From: Bacillus sp. PK3_68
Lineage (GTDB): Bacteria > Bacillota > Bacilli > Bacillales > Domibacillaceae
NCBI RefSeq assembly: GCF_003600835.1
Contig: NZ_NQYC01000001.1
Coordinates: 1,488,001 to 1,552,000 of the forward strand
Direction: 5' to 3'
DNA length: 64,000 nucleotides
The position numbers and the translations under genes were made by a program. The notes beneath the pieces were generated by a model. It ran no database searches. It had not been told where the DNA came from and saw only the letters and a program-made list of their open reading frames with translations. Position 1 is the first letter of the stretch. Each line of letters starts with the position of its first letter. Below are positions 1 to 10,392 of the stretch, piece after piece.

Positions 1-966
1 AAGAGGATACGTTCCTGCAGCTGTTTCCCCAGAAAGCATAATCGCATCTGTACCATCAAAAATAGCATTGGCTACATCACTTGCTTCCGCACGTGTCGGG
101 CGCGGGTTACGCTGCATGGAATCAAGCATTTGTGTCGCCGTAATAACCGGCTTGCCGAGAGTGTTGCAACGCTGAATTAACCTTTTTTGCACGAGCGGCA
201 CTTCCTCGGCAGGAATTTCCACGCCAAGATCTCCGCGTGCTACCATCAATCCATCCGATACCTCAAGAATGCTGTCGATATTATCGACTCCTTCTTGATT
301 CTCAATTTTAGGGATGATTTGAATATGGCTCGCTCCATGCAGTTCCAGCAACTCATGAATCTCGAGAACGTCAGAAGCGCGACGAACAAAAGAAGCAGCA
401 ATAAAGTCAACGTCTTGTTCAATACCGAACTTGATATCTTCTGCATCCTTTTCAGTAATTCCTGGAAGATTGATCGATACACCGGGCACATTTACACCCT
501 TTTTATTTTTTAGCGTGCCACTGTTCAGTACTTTTGTTTGGATTTCGCCTGCTGATCTATCGATGTCTGTTACTTCAAGGGCAATTAAGCCGTCATCCAA
601 CAGGATTTTTCCTCCCGGCTTAATATCCTCTATCAATCCCTCATATGTAACCGAAAATTTTTCGGATGTTCCGAGCACTTCATGCATAGATACTATCACT
701 TGACTGCCAGCTGTTAGCTCTATAGCATCATTTTCCATATTATGTGTGCGAATTTCAGGGCCTTTCGTATCTAACAAAATACCGATTGTTTTTCCGGTCT
801 TCTTTGCAGCTTCGCGAATATTTTTGATTCGCTGTGCATGCTCTTCGTGATTCCCATGGGAAAAATTCAAACGGGCAATATTCATGCCAGCTTCCATTAA
901 CTTTTCGAGCATGGACGGGCTTTCACTTGCCGGACCAATCGTACATACAATCTTTGTCTTTCTCAT
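1..966 (-). CDS. pyk: Pyruvate kinase (N-terminal part; runs off the window start)
   Basis: Converts phosphoenolpyruvate and ADP to pyruvate and ATP, the last step of glycolysis, in the cytoplasm. On the minus strand an ATG at 966 opens a protein beginning [15 protein letters not shown], the classic pyruvate kinase start. It continues through a [11 protein letters not shown] segment, and the frame is still open at base 1, where it reads through the [10 protein letters not shown] motif. About 322 codons lie in the window; the family has roughly 470 residues, or about 585 in Bacillus with the C-terminal PEP-utiliser-like extension, so the C-terminal part lies outside. A GGAGG-type ribosome site sits at 977-983. 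It follows pfkA by 28 nt on the same strand, as in B. subtilis, so the two are very likely cotranscribed. Confidence 0.97.
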   Translation of the reverse strand, partial: MRKTKIVCTIGPASESPSMLEKLMEAGMNIARLNFSHGNHEEHAQRIKNIREAAKKTGKTIGILLDTKGPEIRTHNMENDAIELTAGSQVIVSMHEVLGTSEKFSVTYEGLIEDIKPGGKILLDDGLIALEVTDIDRSAGEIQTKVLNSGTLKNKKGVNVPGVSINLPGITEKDAEDIKFGIEQDVDFIAASFVRRASDVLEIHELLELHGASHIQIIPKIENQEGVDNIDSILEVSDGLMVARGDLGVEIPAEEVPLVQKRLIQRCNTLGKPVITATQMLDSMQRNPRPTRAEASDVANAIFDGTDAIMLSGETAAGTYPL

Positions 967-994
967 CTTTTGAGAGCCTCCTCGTGAAAATCAA

Positions 995-2044
<1,050 letters not shown>

Positions 2045-2046
2045 CT

Positions 2047-2075
2047 AAAATAACAGAAAGGTCTGACCTTCACAA
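2047..2075 (-). promoter_or_regulatory. Candidate SigA promoter of pfkA-pyk with palindromic operator in the spacer
   Basis: On the minus strand, -35 TTGTGA (2070-2075) and -10 TATTTT (2047-2052) are separated by exactly 17 nt. The spacer contains most of the 13-nt perfect palindrome AAGGTCTGACCTT (2058-2070). The core GGTC-N-GACC is the type bound by FadR-subfamily GntR repressors, and the same core occurs upstream of the malic enzyme gene at 5983-5995. Sequence match is seen directly; binding is inferred. Confidence 0.55.
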
Positions 2076-2128
2076 TGTTTATGGAGTTCCATGATCAATT
2101 AGATAGGGCTATATTTTATAAACATTTA

Positions 2129-2167
2129 AAAAAGAACGTGCTTTTGCCTTTCGCTGCACGTTCTTCT
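2129..2167 (-). terminator. Rho-independent terminator of the accD-accA transcript
   Basis: Downstream of accA on the minus strand, AGAACGTGC pairs with GCACGTTCT around a 14-nt loop, followed by a T-rich run (TTTTTT). Confidence 0.75.
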
Positions 2168-2195
2168 TTTCCCGCTGTCTATTTGCACGAAACAA

Positions 2196-3146
2196 TCAGA
2201 GTGTGTACTCTCCGATCTGTTTATATTTCATATAGCGATTGTCCAATAATTCCGGAATCGATAAATGAAGAAGCTCTTCAAGAGCCGGCTTCAGCGTTTG
2301 ATCAATTAATGCTGCTTGTTGGGCAACATTTCGATGGGCTCCTCCGCTCACTTCAGGGACAATGGCATCAATGACTCCTAAGTCTTTTAAATCTCCTGCT
2401 GTGATCTTCATTGTTTCTGCAGCCCTTTTTGCCTGAGAGGCATCTTTCCAAAGCAAAGCCGCAGCCCCTTCTGGGGAAATAACAGAGTAAGTGGAATTTT
2501 CCATCATAAATAATTTATCGCCGATGCCTAGACCAAGGGCTCCTCCGCTTCCGCCTTCGCCGATAACAATACAGATAATAGGCACTTCCATGCCAGCCAT
2601 TTCAAACAAGTTTTTCGCAATTGCTTCGCTCTGTCCTCGCTCTTCAGCGGCCTTCCCTGGGTAAGCACCTTTCGTATCGATCAGACAAATAATCGGGCGC
2701 TTAAATTTTACTGCCTGGTTCATTAGACGAAGTGCCTTTCGATATCCTTCCGGGTGCGGCATGCCAAATGTCCGCTTAATATTTTCCTTCGTGTCCCGTC
2801 CTCGCTGATGACCGATAACAGTTACTGGTAGGCCGTGATATTTAGCTACTCCACCGACAATCGCTCCATCATCGCCAAACAATCGATCGCCATGAAGCTC
2901 CATAAAATCGGTAAATAAATAGCTAATATAATCCAGCGTTGTCGGCCGTTCCGGATGCCGGGCCATTTGTACACGGTCCCATGGTGTCATGCTTTCATAA
3001 ATATCTTTCTCAAGCTTTTTCAAGCGTTGTTCCAGCTTTTCAATCTCTTCCGTCAAATCAACATCCGAAGTTGAAGTAAACTCTTTTAATTCAGCAATCT
3101 TTCCTTTTAGTTCCATCACTGGTTTTTCAAATTCTAAACCAATCAT
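2196..3146 (-). CDS. accA: Acetyl-CoA carboxylase carboxyltransferase subunit alpha
   Basis: With AccD it forms the carboxyltransferase that moves the carboxyl group from biotin on BCCP to acetyl-CoA, giving malonyl-CoA for fatty acid synthesis. The 316-residue protein is close to the family length of about 320. It has the conserved [19 protein letters not shown] region, [26 protein letters not shown], and the oxyanion-forming [13 protein letters not shown] segment. Its ATG overlaps the accD stop codon (ATGA), so the two subunits, needed in equal amounts, are translationally coupled. The operon order ytsJ-gntR-accD-accA is conserved in Bacillaceae apart from the regulator. Confidence 0.97.
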   Translation of the reverse strand: MIGLEFEKPVMELKGKIAELKEFTSTSDVDLTEEIEKLEQRLKKLEKDIYESMTPWDRVQMARHPERPTTLDYISYLFTDFMELHGDRLFGDDGAIVGGVAKYHGLPVTVIGHQRGRDTKENIKRTFGMPHPEGYRKALRLMNQAVKFKRPIICLIDTKGAYPGKAAEERGQSEAIAKNLFEMAGMEVPIICIVIGEGGSGGALGLGIGDKLFMMENSTYSVISPEGAAALLWKDASQAKRAAETMKITAGDLKDLGVIDAIVPEVSGGAHRNVAQQAALIDQTLKPALEELLHLSIPELLDNRYMKYKQIGEYTL

Positions 3147-4015
3147 GCCAATTCACCACCCGGTTGATGTATGTCCAGTAAAAAGGCGATCTTTTCCTTG
3201 ATTTCATGACGATGAAGTACTGCATCCAGCTGGCCATGCTTTAATAAAAATTCGGCTGTCTGGAAATCTTCCGGCAGCTTTTCGTGGATCGTCTGCTCAA
3301 TAATCCGCCTGCCTGCAAATCCAATCAATGCGCCTGGTTCTGCGAAATTATAGTCTCCAAGGGAAGCAAAACTTGCGGATACGCCGCCAGTGGTAGGATG
3401 CGTCATAATGGAAATAATCAACCCGCCATTTTCGCTAAAACGTTTTAAAGCTACACTTGTTTTCGCCATTTGCATTAACGAAAGCACACCCTCTTGCATT
3501 CTGGCTCCACCTGAGGCAGTGAAAATAATAAACGGTACTCCCCGGCGCCCTGCTTCCTCAATTGCTCTCGTAATCTTTTCGCCAACCACTGATCCCATAC
3601 TTCCCATCCGGAAATTAGCATCCATAATGGCAACAACGGCTTCAAAGCCTTCGACCCGGCCAATGCCGGTTAAAACAGCTTCATTCATTTTTGTTTTTTG
3701 CCGGTCTGCCTCCAGCTTTTCCAGATACCCCGGGAAATTGAGCGGATTTGTTGAAGAAAGTCCGGCGTCGAATTCCTCGAATGTTCCCTCATCAATAAAA
3801 GAATTACAACGTTCAATTGCCGTCATTCCATGATGATGGCCACACTGCAAGCAAACACTTAAATTTTTCTTTAGTTCTTTTGTATACATGATCTTTTTGC
3901 AGTTAGGGCATTTTTGCATAATGCCTTCAGGTACGTCTTGCTTACTAGCTTCTGTAGGTATCGTCGCATACTTTCTTTTTTTTGGTTTTTGTTTGTTAAA
4001 TAAATCTTTAATCAA
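3143..4015 (-). CDS. accD: Acetyl-CoA carboxylase carboxyltransferase subunit beta
   Basis: Beta subunit of the acetyl-CoA carboxylase carboxyltransferase, 290 residues. A four-cysteine zinc ribbon is visible near the N-terminus at Cys36, Cys39, Cys55 and Cys58, characteristic of AccD. The crotonase-like core includes [12 protein letters not shown] and [17 protein letters not shown]. The start is a TTG at 4015 preceded by GAGG with 7-nt spacing. It is followed by accA with a 4-nt overlap and preceded by the GntR regulator with a gap of about 76 nt. No FapR-like site was recognised upstream. Confidence 0.97.
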   Translation of the reverse strand: MIKDLFNKQKPKKRKYATIPTEASKQDVPEGIMQKCPNCKKIMYTKELKKNLSVCLQCGHHHGMTAIERCNSFIDEGTFEEFDAGLSSTNPLNFPGYLEKLEADRQKTKMNEAVLTGIGRVEGFEAVVAIMDANFRMGSMGSVVGEKITRAIEEAGRRGVPFIIFTASGGARMQEGVLSLMQMAKTSVALKRFSENGGLIISIMTHPTTGGVSASFASLGDYNFAEPGALIGFAGRRIIEQTIHEKLPEDFQTAEFLLKHGQLDAVLHRHEIKEKIAFLLDIHQPGGELA

Positions 4016-4071
4016 GTTGCATCCTCTCCCTGTAAAAAGCTTGAACCTAGTTATCTGACTTTATGAGACGG

Positions 4072-4106
4072 ACAGCAAAAAACAGAACAGCCTAAAGCTG
4101 TTTGTA
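4072..4106 (-). terminator. Possible weak terminator or attenuator between gntR and accD
   Basis: On the minus strand the last codons of the GntR gene form a short stem (AACAGC/GCTGTT) followed by CTGTTTTTT. If active it would reduce readthrough into accDA. The stem is short and overlaps the stop codon. Confidence 0.3.
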
Positions 4107-4712
4107 AGCGTCAATAACATCTTTTATGTTTCTAGTCTTCACTATAGAAATCAAATGGATAAAAGCCTCTTTATTCGTTAATAGTCTATCCTCTTTGTGA
4201 ATTGCCGCGGCATAATCAGATACGATCAACCAGATCTTTTTTAAAAGCGAATTACCGCTTATATCCATTAAGAAAGCAAAAAAGCTCTGCTCCGTAAACG
4301 ATTCGTCTTTTATTCTTTCAGCAAGCTCTGACATTGATTCCTCTAAATGTGGAAGTAAGACAACAGAGGATAAACAGCCGATTTCCATAATCTCTTTCGT
4401 TAGCCGAACATCTTTTTGAGTCTGTTCTCTTTGCAAAATAAATGTGCTTAGCAATTGAACGAGCTGATGATCGCTGAAATCACGAAGAAATGTTCCCTCT
4501 CCTCGTCTTGTTTCAATCAATCCAAGTAGTTCCAGAGCCCGCAATGCCTCTCTAACAGAGGACCGGGCAGCAGACAGCCGCTCAGACAGCTCCCTCTCAG
4601 ATGGCATCTTGTCCCCCGGAGTCAAGCCGTCTGCTGCGATCATCTCACGGATTTTGTCTACCACTTCCGCAAACTTTGATTGCGGTCGTTCATTTTCCAC
4701 AGCTTTATTCAC
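4092..4712 (-). CDS. GntR-family transcriptional regulator, FadR subfamily (short FCD domain)
   Basis: DNA-binding regulator of 206 residues. Residues about 10-80 form a winged helix-turn-helix with GDKMPSERELSERL and SSVREALRALELLGL, followed by the wing ETRRGEGTFL, all typical of GntR proteins. The C-terminal part resembles the all-helical FCD ligand-binding domain (FLMDISGNSLL, then HLISIVKTRN) but ends early, so the domain is short. The start is a GTG at 4712 overlapping the last codons of ytsJ by 8 nt, showing tight coupling. Lying inside a malic enzyme-acc operon, with two GGTC-N-GACC palindromes at the pfkA and ytsJ promoters, it is the natural candidate regulator of both. The ligand is unknown. 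B. subtilis, as I recall it, has no regulator at this position. Confidence 0.85.
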   Translation of the reverse strand: MNKAVENERPQSKFAEVVDKIREMIAADGLTPGDKMPSERELSERLSAARSSVREALRALELLGLIETRRGEGTFLRDFSDHQLVQLLSTFILQREQTQKDVRLTKEIMEIGCLSSVVLLPHLEESMSELAERIKDESFTEQSFFAFLMDISGNSLLKKIWLIVSDYAAAIHKEDRLLTNKEAFIHLISIVKTRNIKDVIDAYKQL

Positions 4713-5943
4713 CTTTTCCGATAAGAGACAACTGCATCGTACGTTGGCGAATTTCCTCAGGATCAGCTTTCAAGCGGGCTACGCCCGTTTCCATTGCTGC
4801 CTTTGCCACTGCCGATGCTACCGCTGGAGCTACACGCGGATCAAACGGACCTGGTATCACGTAGTCAGCATTTAGTTCGTGATCCTCAATCAGTCCCGCA
4901 ATAGCCTCTACAGCTGCCTGCTTCATTTGTTCATTGATGTGCGTCGCGCGTACATCAAGTGCACCACGGAAAATTCCCGGAAAAGCGAGAACATTATTTA
5001 CTTGATTCGGGAAGTCTGAACGCCCAGTTCCAATCACACGGGCTCCTGCCATTTTTGCCTCTTCCGGCATGACTTCCGGTACCGGATTTGCCATCGCAAA
5101 AATAATAGGTTCTGGATTCATTGTTTGAATCATTTCTTTTGTGAGGGCGCCGGCAACAGATACACCAATAAACACATCCGCCCCCTTAATGACGTCCTTA
5201 AGTGAACCTTCCTGACGGTGAACATTCGTATACTTGGCCACTTCTTCTTTCACAGGGTTCATTCCTTCTTGACGCCCTTCATAAATAGCCCCACGAGAGT
5301 CACACATAATGACATCACGCACTCCATAGCTTGTAAGCAGCTTGATGATAGCAATGCCAGCTGCTCCAGCACCATTGGCCACTACTTTAATGTCTTTGAA
5401 CTTTCTTCCCGTTAATTTCAGAGCATTCAACAGACCTGCCACTGTGACGATAGCCGTTCCATGCTGATCATCGTGGAAGATGGGAATGTTCGTTTCCTTC
5501 TTAAGGCGTTCCTCAATTTCAAAGCAATGAGGAGCTGCAATATCTTCTAAATTGACTCCTCCGAATGTTGGCTCCATCAGCTTTACAGTTTCTATGATCT
5601 TCTCTGGATCTTCTGTATTTAAGCAGATTGGAAACGCATCTACGCCAGCAAAACTTTTAAATAACACTGCTTTTCCTTCCATAACAGGCATCGCTGCCTC
5701 TGCCCCAATATTTCCAAGCCCAAGAACGGCGGTTCCGTTAGAAACGACCGCTACCGTGTTCCCTTTAATGGTATAATCAAACACTGTTTCAGGCTTTTCA
5801 TAGATTTCCTTACATGGCTCTGCGACACCCGGTGAATAGGCCAGGCTTAAATCTCTTGCATTTTTCACTTTTGTTTTAATGCCAGTAGACAACTTTCCTC
5901 TATTAACCTTATGCATATGTAATGCTTCTTCTCTAAGTGACAT
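4705..5943 (-). CDS. ytsJ: Malic enzyme, YtsJ type
   Basis: Oxidatively decarboxylates malate to pyruvate with reduction of NAD(P); the B. subtilis homologue YtsJ is NADP-preferring and supplies NADPH. The 412-residue protein matches the short malic enzyme family. It starts MSLREEALHMHKVNRGKL and has the SLAYSPGVAEPCKEI segment with the catalytic tyrosine, a metal-binding HDDQHGTAIV motif, and a Rossmann NGAGAAGIAI nucleotide loop. ATG at 5943 follows GGGAGAG. It is the first gene of ytsJ-gntR-accD-accA, linking NADPH and pyruvate supply to malonyl-CoA synthesis. A palindrome 40 nt upstream suggests repression. Confidence 0.93.
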   Translation of the reverse strand: MSLREEALHMHKVNRGKLSTGIKTKVKNARDLSLAYSPGVAEPCKEIYEKPETVFDYTIKGNTVAVVSNGTAVLGLGNIGAEAAMPVMEGKAVLFKSFAGVDAFPICLNTEDPEKIIETVKLMEPTFGGVNLEDIAAPHCFEIEERLKKETNIPIFHDDQHGTAIVTVAGLLNALKLTGRKFKDIKVVANGAGAAGIAIIKLLTSYGVRDVIMCDSRGAIYEGRQEGMNPVKEEVAKYTNVHRQEGSLKDVIKGADVFIGVSVAGALTKEMIQTMNPEPIIFAMANPVPEVMPEEAKMAGARVIGTGRSDFPNQVNNVLAFPGIFRGALDVRATHINEQMKQAAVEAIAGLIEDHELNADYVIPGPFDPRVAPAVASAVAKAAMETGVARLKADPEEIRQRTMQLSLIGKGE

Positions 5944-5982
5944 CTTTTTCTCTCCCTATTTCGGCAATTCTAACCGCTCTCA

Positions 5983-6041
5983 GTGGTCAGACCACGTTTT
6001 TGTCTATTACACACAATAAACTATCAGCGATCAGTTGTAAA
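5983..6041 (-). promoter_or_regulatory. Candidate ytsJ promoter with downstream GntR-type operator
   Basis: Minus strand: -35 TTTACA (6036-6041), 17-nt spacer, -10 TATTGT (6013-6018). Directly downstream, at about the transcription start, lies the 13-nt perfect palindrome GTGGTCAGACCAC (5983-5995). Its core is identical to the palindrome in the pfkA promoter. The location would suit a repressor acting as a block. Binding is inferred. Confidence 0.5.
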
Positions 6042-6049
6042 GTAAAGAA

Positions 6050-9000
6050 TTATTTAAGTACTACATTCTCGCTGCCGACGAGCTTTCTTAATTCCTCCAG
6101 CAGCGATTCTGCCGGCTTAACGGCGCTTCTTCCATGAAGCTTAACCGTTTGCCGGTTCTTTTCATAATGAAGAACAACAGGCACATTTCCTTTGGAAAAG
6201 CTGATCAGCCGGTGAATATCCTCAAGAATTAAATGTTCATCCGGTACCTCTGGTATTTTTATGTACAGCGTTTTTTCTCTTTCTACCTGCCGCTCTTCCA
6301 CCTCTTCCAAGCTGTACACCTGATTCACTATCAATTGTTTACGGCCGTTTCGTTCTTCCGCATTTCCTGATAGATAAAGAATAGCACCTTTTTCTAGAAG
6401 AGTGGAATACCTTCTATATGAAGTTGGGAATAAGACACCTTCTATTTCACCGCTGTTATCTGAGCAATGAACAAATGCCATATTTTCTCCCTTTTTCGTG
6501 CGGATGACTTTTACTTCGTTTACAAAAACACCGACAGACACACTGCGGCTGCCAGCAGACAATCGAACAATTGGAAGAGCTCCCTCTTGCTCAAAAAGCT
6601 GCTTATACTGTTCTATTGGATGAGCAGACAAGTAGAAGCCGATGACTTCCTTTTCAAATTGAAGTTTATCTTCCATGCTCATTGGCTCTGCCTGTGCATA
6701 TTTTGGTTTTGGGAAGAAATCATCTCCTATAAATAAGTCCTCCACGCTTGGACTATCCATTGGCTGAATCAACTGAGCATGTTCAATCGCCACGTCAAGT
6801 GTGGCCAGAAGGACAGCTCGATCTTCATTAAACTCATCAAATGCACCTGCAAATAAGAGGGCTTCTAGCGCCTTACGATTCACTGCATGAATAGGCACAC
6901 GCAGACAAAAATCAAACAAGTCCGTAAAGGGTCCTTTTTCCCGGGCATTTATAATTGTTTTCAGTACACTTGCCCCAATGCCTTTGATAGCTGCAAGGCT
7001 AAAGCGGATGCTGTTTCCTTCAGCTTTAAAAGGATAAAAACTGTGATTAATAGACGGCGGCAGTAAAGAAATTCCCATCTCCTTCGCTTCTGCTACATAT
7101 TGTCTCACTTTCTCTTCATTGCCGACAGCGGAGCTTAACAACGCAGCCATAAAGATGGTTGGATAGTGAGCTTTTATATACGCCATTCCGTAGGAAATAA
7201 AGCTATAGGCTACCGCATGGCTTCGGTTGAATCCATAATTCGCAAACTGAACGATTAGATGGTAGATTGCTTCTGCTGCTTCTTTGCTGTAGCCCCTCTT
7301 CACTGCTCCTTCTATAAAATGATGGCTTTCGCTGTCAAGCACGTCCTTTTTCTTTTTGCTGACTGCCCTTCTCAATAAGTCCGCTTCCCCTAGAGAAAAA
7401 CCAGCGAATTTTGAGGCAATCTGCATGATTTGCTCTTGATAAATAAGTACACCATACGTCGGCTCTAAAATGTCCTTTAAGTCAGGGTGGGGATAATGGA
7501 CCGGCTGTCGTCCATGCTTGCGCTCTATATAACGAGGGATACTTTCCATCGGACCTGGCCGGTAAAGCGCATTAACTGCCACAATATCCTCAAAACGGTT
7601 CGGCTGCAACTTCATCAGTACGTTTCGCATTCCCGCTGATTCCAATTGAAAAATCCCTGTTGTCTTTCCTTCTCCGAGCAATTGAAACGTTTCTTTATTC
7701 TGTAAAGGTATATTCTGCAAATCTAGCCTTTTTCCTTCAACATAATAAATGGAATCAATCATTCTTTCCAGAATGGTCAAATTGCGCAGACCGAGTAAAT
7801 CAATTTTTAACAAACCAAGTTCTTCGAGGGCATCCATTGGAAATTGGGTCAGAAGCACATGATCATGTCCCTCTTGCACAGCAACGAGTTCCGTTAAAGG
7901 CTCTTCCGTGATAACCATTCCGGCGGCGTGTGTGGATGTATGGCGCGGTAGCCCCTCAAGTGTCAAAGCCGTCTGATAGATTTTTTCGTGCTCTCCCGTT
8001 TGGTGCACCCACTCACGAAAACGGTCAGAGTCCGCATACTGCTGCTTAAGTGTCACCCCTGGCCGTGATGGGATGATTTTGGAAAGCTGTTCAAGTTCCT
8101 TTGAGGACAAACCGAACACTCGGGCTATATCGCGGATAACTGCCTTTGCCGACAATGTGCCAAACGTAATAATTTGTGCCGCATGAAGCGTCCCATATTT
8201 ATCAGCAACGTAACGAATGACCTCATCCCGTCGGTGATCGGGAAAATCAAGGTCGATATCCGGCATGGTTACGCGCTCTGGATTAAGGAACCTCTCAAAT
8301 AACAACCCATGTTCAAGCGGATCGACTGTTGTAATGCCGAGCACATAAGCTACGAGCGAGCCAGCGGCCGATCCTCTTCCCGGCCCTGTCAAAATATGAT
8401 TGTCTTTTGCGAATTTCATAAAGTCCCAGACAATAAGAAAATAATCACAAAATCCCATCTTTTTAATTGTTTCAAGTTCATAAGAAAGCCGCTCTGCATA
8501 AGATGGCTTCCCGGAAGCTCCTATTTCCTCCAGCCCTTTATGGCAAAGCTGTTCTAAATATTGAGAAGCAGATTGGCCCTCCGGCAGCGGATACTTAGGA
8601 AGCAGACGTCGTCCGAGTGGAATATCCACTTTGCACTCATTTGCGATTTTTACCGTTTGTGCCAGAGCATCCGGCAAGTCTGCGAATAACTGAGCCATCT
8701 TCTCTTTGGAAGAAAGGTACGCTTGATTATTATCATCTATCTGTTTATCTGCCAGCTTCACTCCATCCCTGATCGCTTCTAAGCATTGAACGGCAAATGC
8801 TTCTTCTTCATTTAAATAAGTAACTCGATTAGACACAAGTAGCGGAATTGAAAGGGAATGACTTAATTCTCTCATTTCTTGGATAATTGTTTCCTCATTC
8901 TTTCTTCCGTGACGTGCAACCGATAAGAAAAAATGGCCTGGATCAAAATGCTGCTCTAACAATTTAGCTGCCTTCTTCGCTTGTGCAGGATCGATTAAGA

Positions 9001-9403
9001 GCCATTGCTCCACCTCTCCTTCTACCCCTGGAGTAAAGGCAAATAAACCAGCTGAATAACCTTTGAGCCACTTTAATGGAATGCCTTCTTTAGCTCTTGT
9101 TTGAATGGCACTGGAAATCTTCAATAGATGATGGTAACCTATATTGTTTTTCGCCAGCAGTACAAGCGGATAAGAACGTCCCTCCTCCAGGCTGCTTTCA
9201 ACATCGGCAATTAAGCCGATAATCGGCTTGATTCCAGCCCGCCTGCATGATTTGTAAAAAGGAACCGCCCCGTACATAACATTGCGGTCTGTGATGGCGA
9301 GTGCGTCATAGCCCAGCTCTTTTGCCTTGACAGTCAACTTGTCAATAGCTATGGAGCTAGACAATAGGCTGTAGCCTGTTTGAACTTGCAGATGTGTGAA
9401 CAT
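6050..9403 (-). CDS. dnaE: DNA polymerase III alpha subunit, DnaE type
   Basis: Replicative polymerase; in Bacillus DnaE extends RNA primers before handing over to PolC. The product has 1117 residues, matching B. subtilis DnaE. It has an N-terminal PHP domain (FTHLQVQTGYSLL, AITDRNVMYGAVPFYK), the palm signature GPGRGSAAGSLVAYVLG, catalytic aspartates in PDIDLDFPDHRRDEV, FNRSHAVAYS, and a C-terminal OB fold. The frame remains open upstream, but ATG 9403 is preferred: AAGGAAGG lies 9 nt upstream and the start matches the family. It is transcribed divergently from ytrH. Confidence 0.96.
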   Translation of the reverse strand: MFTHLQVQTGYSLLSSSIAIDKLTVKAKELGYDALAITDRNVMYGAVPFYKSCRRAGIKPIIGLIADVESSLEEGRSYPLVLLAKNNIGYHHLLKISSAIQTRAKEGIPLKWLKGYSAGLFAFTPGVEGEVEQWLLIDPAQAKKAAKLLEQHFDPGHFFLSVARHGRKNEETIIQEMRELSHSLSIPLLVSNRVTYLNEEEAFAVQCLEAIRDGVKLADKQIDDNNQAYLSSKEKMAQLFADLPDALAQTVKIANECKVDIPLGRRLLPKYPLPEGQSASQYLEQLCHKGLEEIGASGKPSYAERLSYELETIKKMGFCDYFLIVWDFMKFAKDNHILTGPGRGSAAGSLVAYVLGITTVDPLEHGLLFERFLNPERVTMPDIDLDFPDHRRDEVIRYVADKYGTLHAAQIITFGTLSAKAVIRDIARVFGLSSKELEQLSKIIPSRPGVTLKQQYADSDRFREWVHQTGEHEKIYQTALTLEGLPRHTSTHAAGMVITEEPLTELVAVQEGHDHVLLTQFPMDALEELGLLKIDLLGLRNLTILERMIDSIYYVEGKRLDLQNIPLQNKETFQLLGEGKTTGIFQLESAGMRNVLMKLQPNRFEDIVAVNALYRPGPMESIPRYIERKHGRQPVHYPHPDLKDILEPTYGVLIYQEQIMQIASKFAGFSLGEADLLRRAVSKKKKDVLDSESHHFIEGAVKRGYSKEAAEAIYHLIVQFANYGFNRSHAVAYSFISYGMAYIKAHYPTIFMAALLSSAVGNEEKVRQYVAEAKEMGISLLPPSINHSFYPFKAEGNSIRFSLAAIKGIGASVLKTIINAREKGPFTDLFDFCLRVPIHAVNRKALEALLFAGAFDEFNEDRAVLLATLDVAIEHAQLIQPMDSPSVEDLFIGDDFFPKPKYAQAEPMSMEDKLQFEKEVIGFYLSAHPIEQYKQLFEQEGALPIVRLSAGSRSVSVGVFVNEVKVIRTKKGENMAFVHCSDNSGEIEGVLFPTSYRRYSTLLEKGAILYLSGNAEERNGRKQLIVNQVYSLEEVEERQVEREKTLYIKIPEVPDEHLILEDIHRLISFSKGNVPVVLHYEKNRQTVKLHGRSAVKPAESLLEELRKLVGSENVVLK

Positions 9404-9491
9404 CCTTCTCATCCTTCCTTGACACTTTTCGTCCCTAGCCTCTTTCTTCATTATAAGACGGCCGCCATAAAAAAGAAAATATGTTCTGCTT

Positions 9492-9520
9492 TCATAGGAG
9501 ACTCTTTCTTTACATATATA
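9492..9520 (+). promoter_or_regulatory. Possible SigE-type sporulation promoter of ytrH-ytrI
   Basis: TCATAGG (9492-9498) and CATATATA (9513-9520) are separated by 14 nt, close to the mother-cell SigE pattern (-35 KHATAxT, -10 CATAYAHT). They lie about 30 nt before the ytrH start. In B. subtilis ytrHI is SigE-controlled. One mismatch in each element. Confidence 0.4.
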
Positions 9521-9550
9521 CATAGAAAGACAAGCTATTATGGAGGGCGT

Positions 9551-9886
9551 ATGGCAGAAACCTTTTTTGATGAATTATTTAAATGTTACTTTATCGCATT
9601 TGGCGTTTTACTCGGCGGCTCGCTAATCGGGGGACTGGCATCGTTTGCAACCGGAAGACCGCTTTTTACGGGCATTTCACAAATTAGTGAAGGCTTGCGA
9701 ATTTGGGCAATTATCGCTGCCATCGGAGGAACCTTTGATACCGTTTATAGCTTTGAACGAGGCTTTTTAAATGGTGAAACAAAAGATTTATTTAAACAAT
9801 TCTTGCTCATTTTGTCGGCAATGGGCGGAACAGCTACCGGAACGGCTATTATCGTATGGCTGACTGGGGAGCATATTTCGCCATGA
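9551..9886 (+). CDS. ytrH: Sporulation membrane protein YtrH
   Basis: Small membrane protein of 111 residues with three hydrophobic segments (FGVLLGGSLIGGLASF; LRIWAIIAAIGG; a C-terminal MGGTATGTAIIVWL stretch). In B. subtilis YtrH is made in the mother cell and needed for efficient sporulation; the exact role is not known. GGAGG at 9542-9546 fixes the ATG at 9551. Its stop codon overlaps the start of ytrI (ATGA), indicating coupled translation. It lies divergent to dnaE, as in B. subtilis. Confidence 0.9.
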   Translation: MAETFFDELFKCYFIAFGVLLGGSLIGGLASFATGRPLFTGISQISEGLRIWAIIAAIGGTFDTVYSFERGFLNGETKDLFKQFLLILSAMGGTATGTAIIVWLTGEHISP

Positions 9887-10392
9887 GAGTGCCAACTTTG
9901 CATAAGCAAAAGAGCTTGCAGCGGCTGCTGGCCGGGGCAGCGATCGGCTTCTGCCTTAGCTGGGTGCTCTTTCTTTATATGTTTGGAGCTTCCCAGGAAA
10001 GGCAAGCTGCTTTACTGGAAAAGCAAAAGAAAACAATTGATGAATTAAAGGTCCAGCTAGAAGTTTGGCAGGAGGAGTATAAAGAGCTTAATAAAAAAAA
10101 CCTGCACAAGCTGATTGTGCAGGAAATTGAAATTGATATTCTCAATTATAAAAAGTATGGCATTGATGACTCCCAAAGCATTTTCAATGCAAAGGAACAA
10201 CTAAAAAAAGATCTATCTGTTTTATATGCGAAGGACCTCGAAACAGTTTATTCTCATAAAGAACTGATTCGACAGACAATTGAAAACAAAACACTAAAAA
10301 TCAATAAACGAAGTTATTCCCTTCATGTAAAAGAGTGGTATTTTTATACCACTATCCATATTCAGCTCGAGATGGATTTAGAAGGCGGTTAA
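9883..10392 (+). CDS. ytrI: Sporulation protein YtrI
   Basis: Protein of 169 residues with one N-terminal membrane segment (LLAGAAIGFCLSWVLFLYMF) and then a coiled coil (residues about 45-85, rich in E, K, L and Q) before a beta-rich C-terminal domain. This is the YtrI architecture; the B. subtilis protein is required with YtrH for full sporulation. ATG at 9883 overlaps the ytrH stop by 4 nt and begins MRVP, matching the family. The gene converges on nrnA with a 4-nt overlap of the two 3' ends (10389-10392). Confidence 0.88.
   Translation: MRVPTLHKQKSLQRLLAGAAIGFCLSWVLFLYMFGASQERQAALLEKQKKTIDELKVQLEVWQEEYKELNKKNLHKLIVQEIEIDILNYKKYGIDDSQSIFNAKEQLKKDLSVLYAKDLETVYSHKELIRQTIENKTLKINKRSYSLHVKEWYFYTTIHIQLEMDLEGG

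Noticed and set aside
6467-6736. 89-codon plus-strand frame within dnaE
   Set aside because: Antisense to a clearly conserved gene; its sequence is low-complexity aromatic, typical of a shadow frame.
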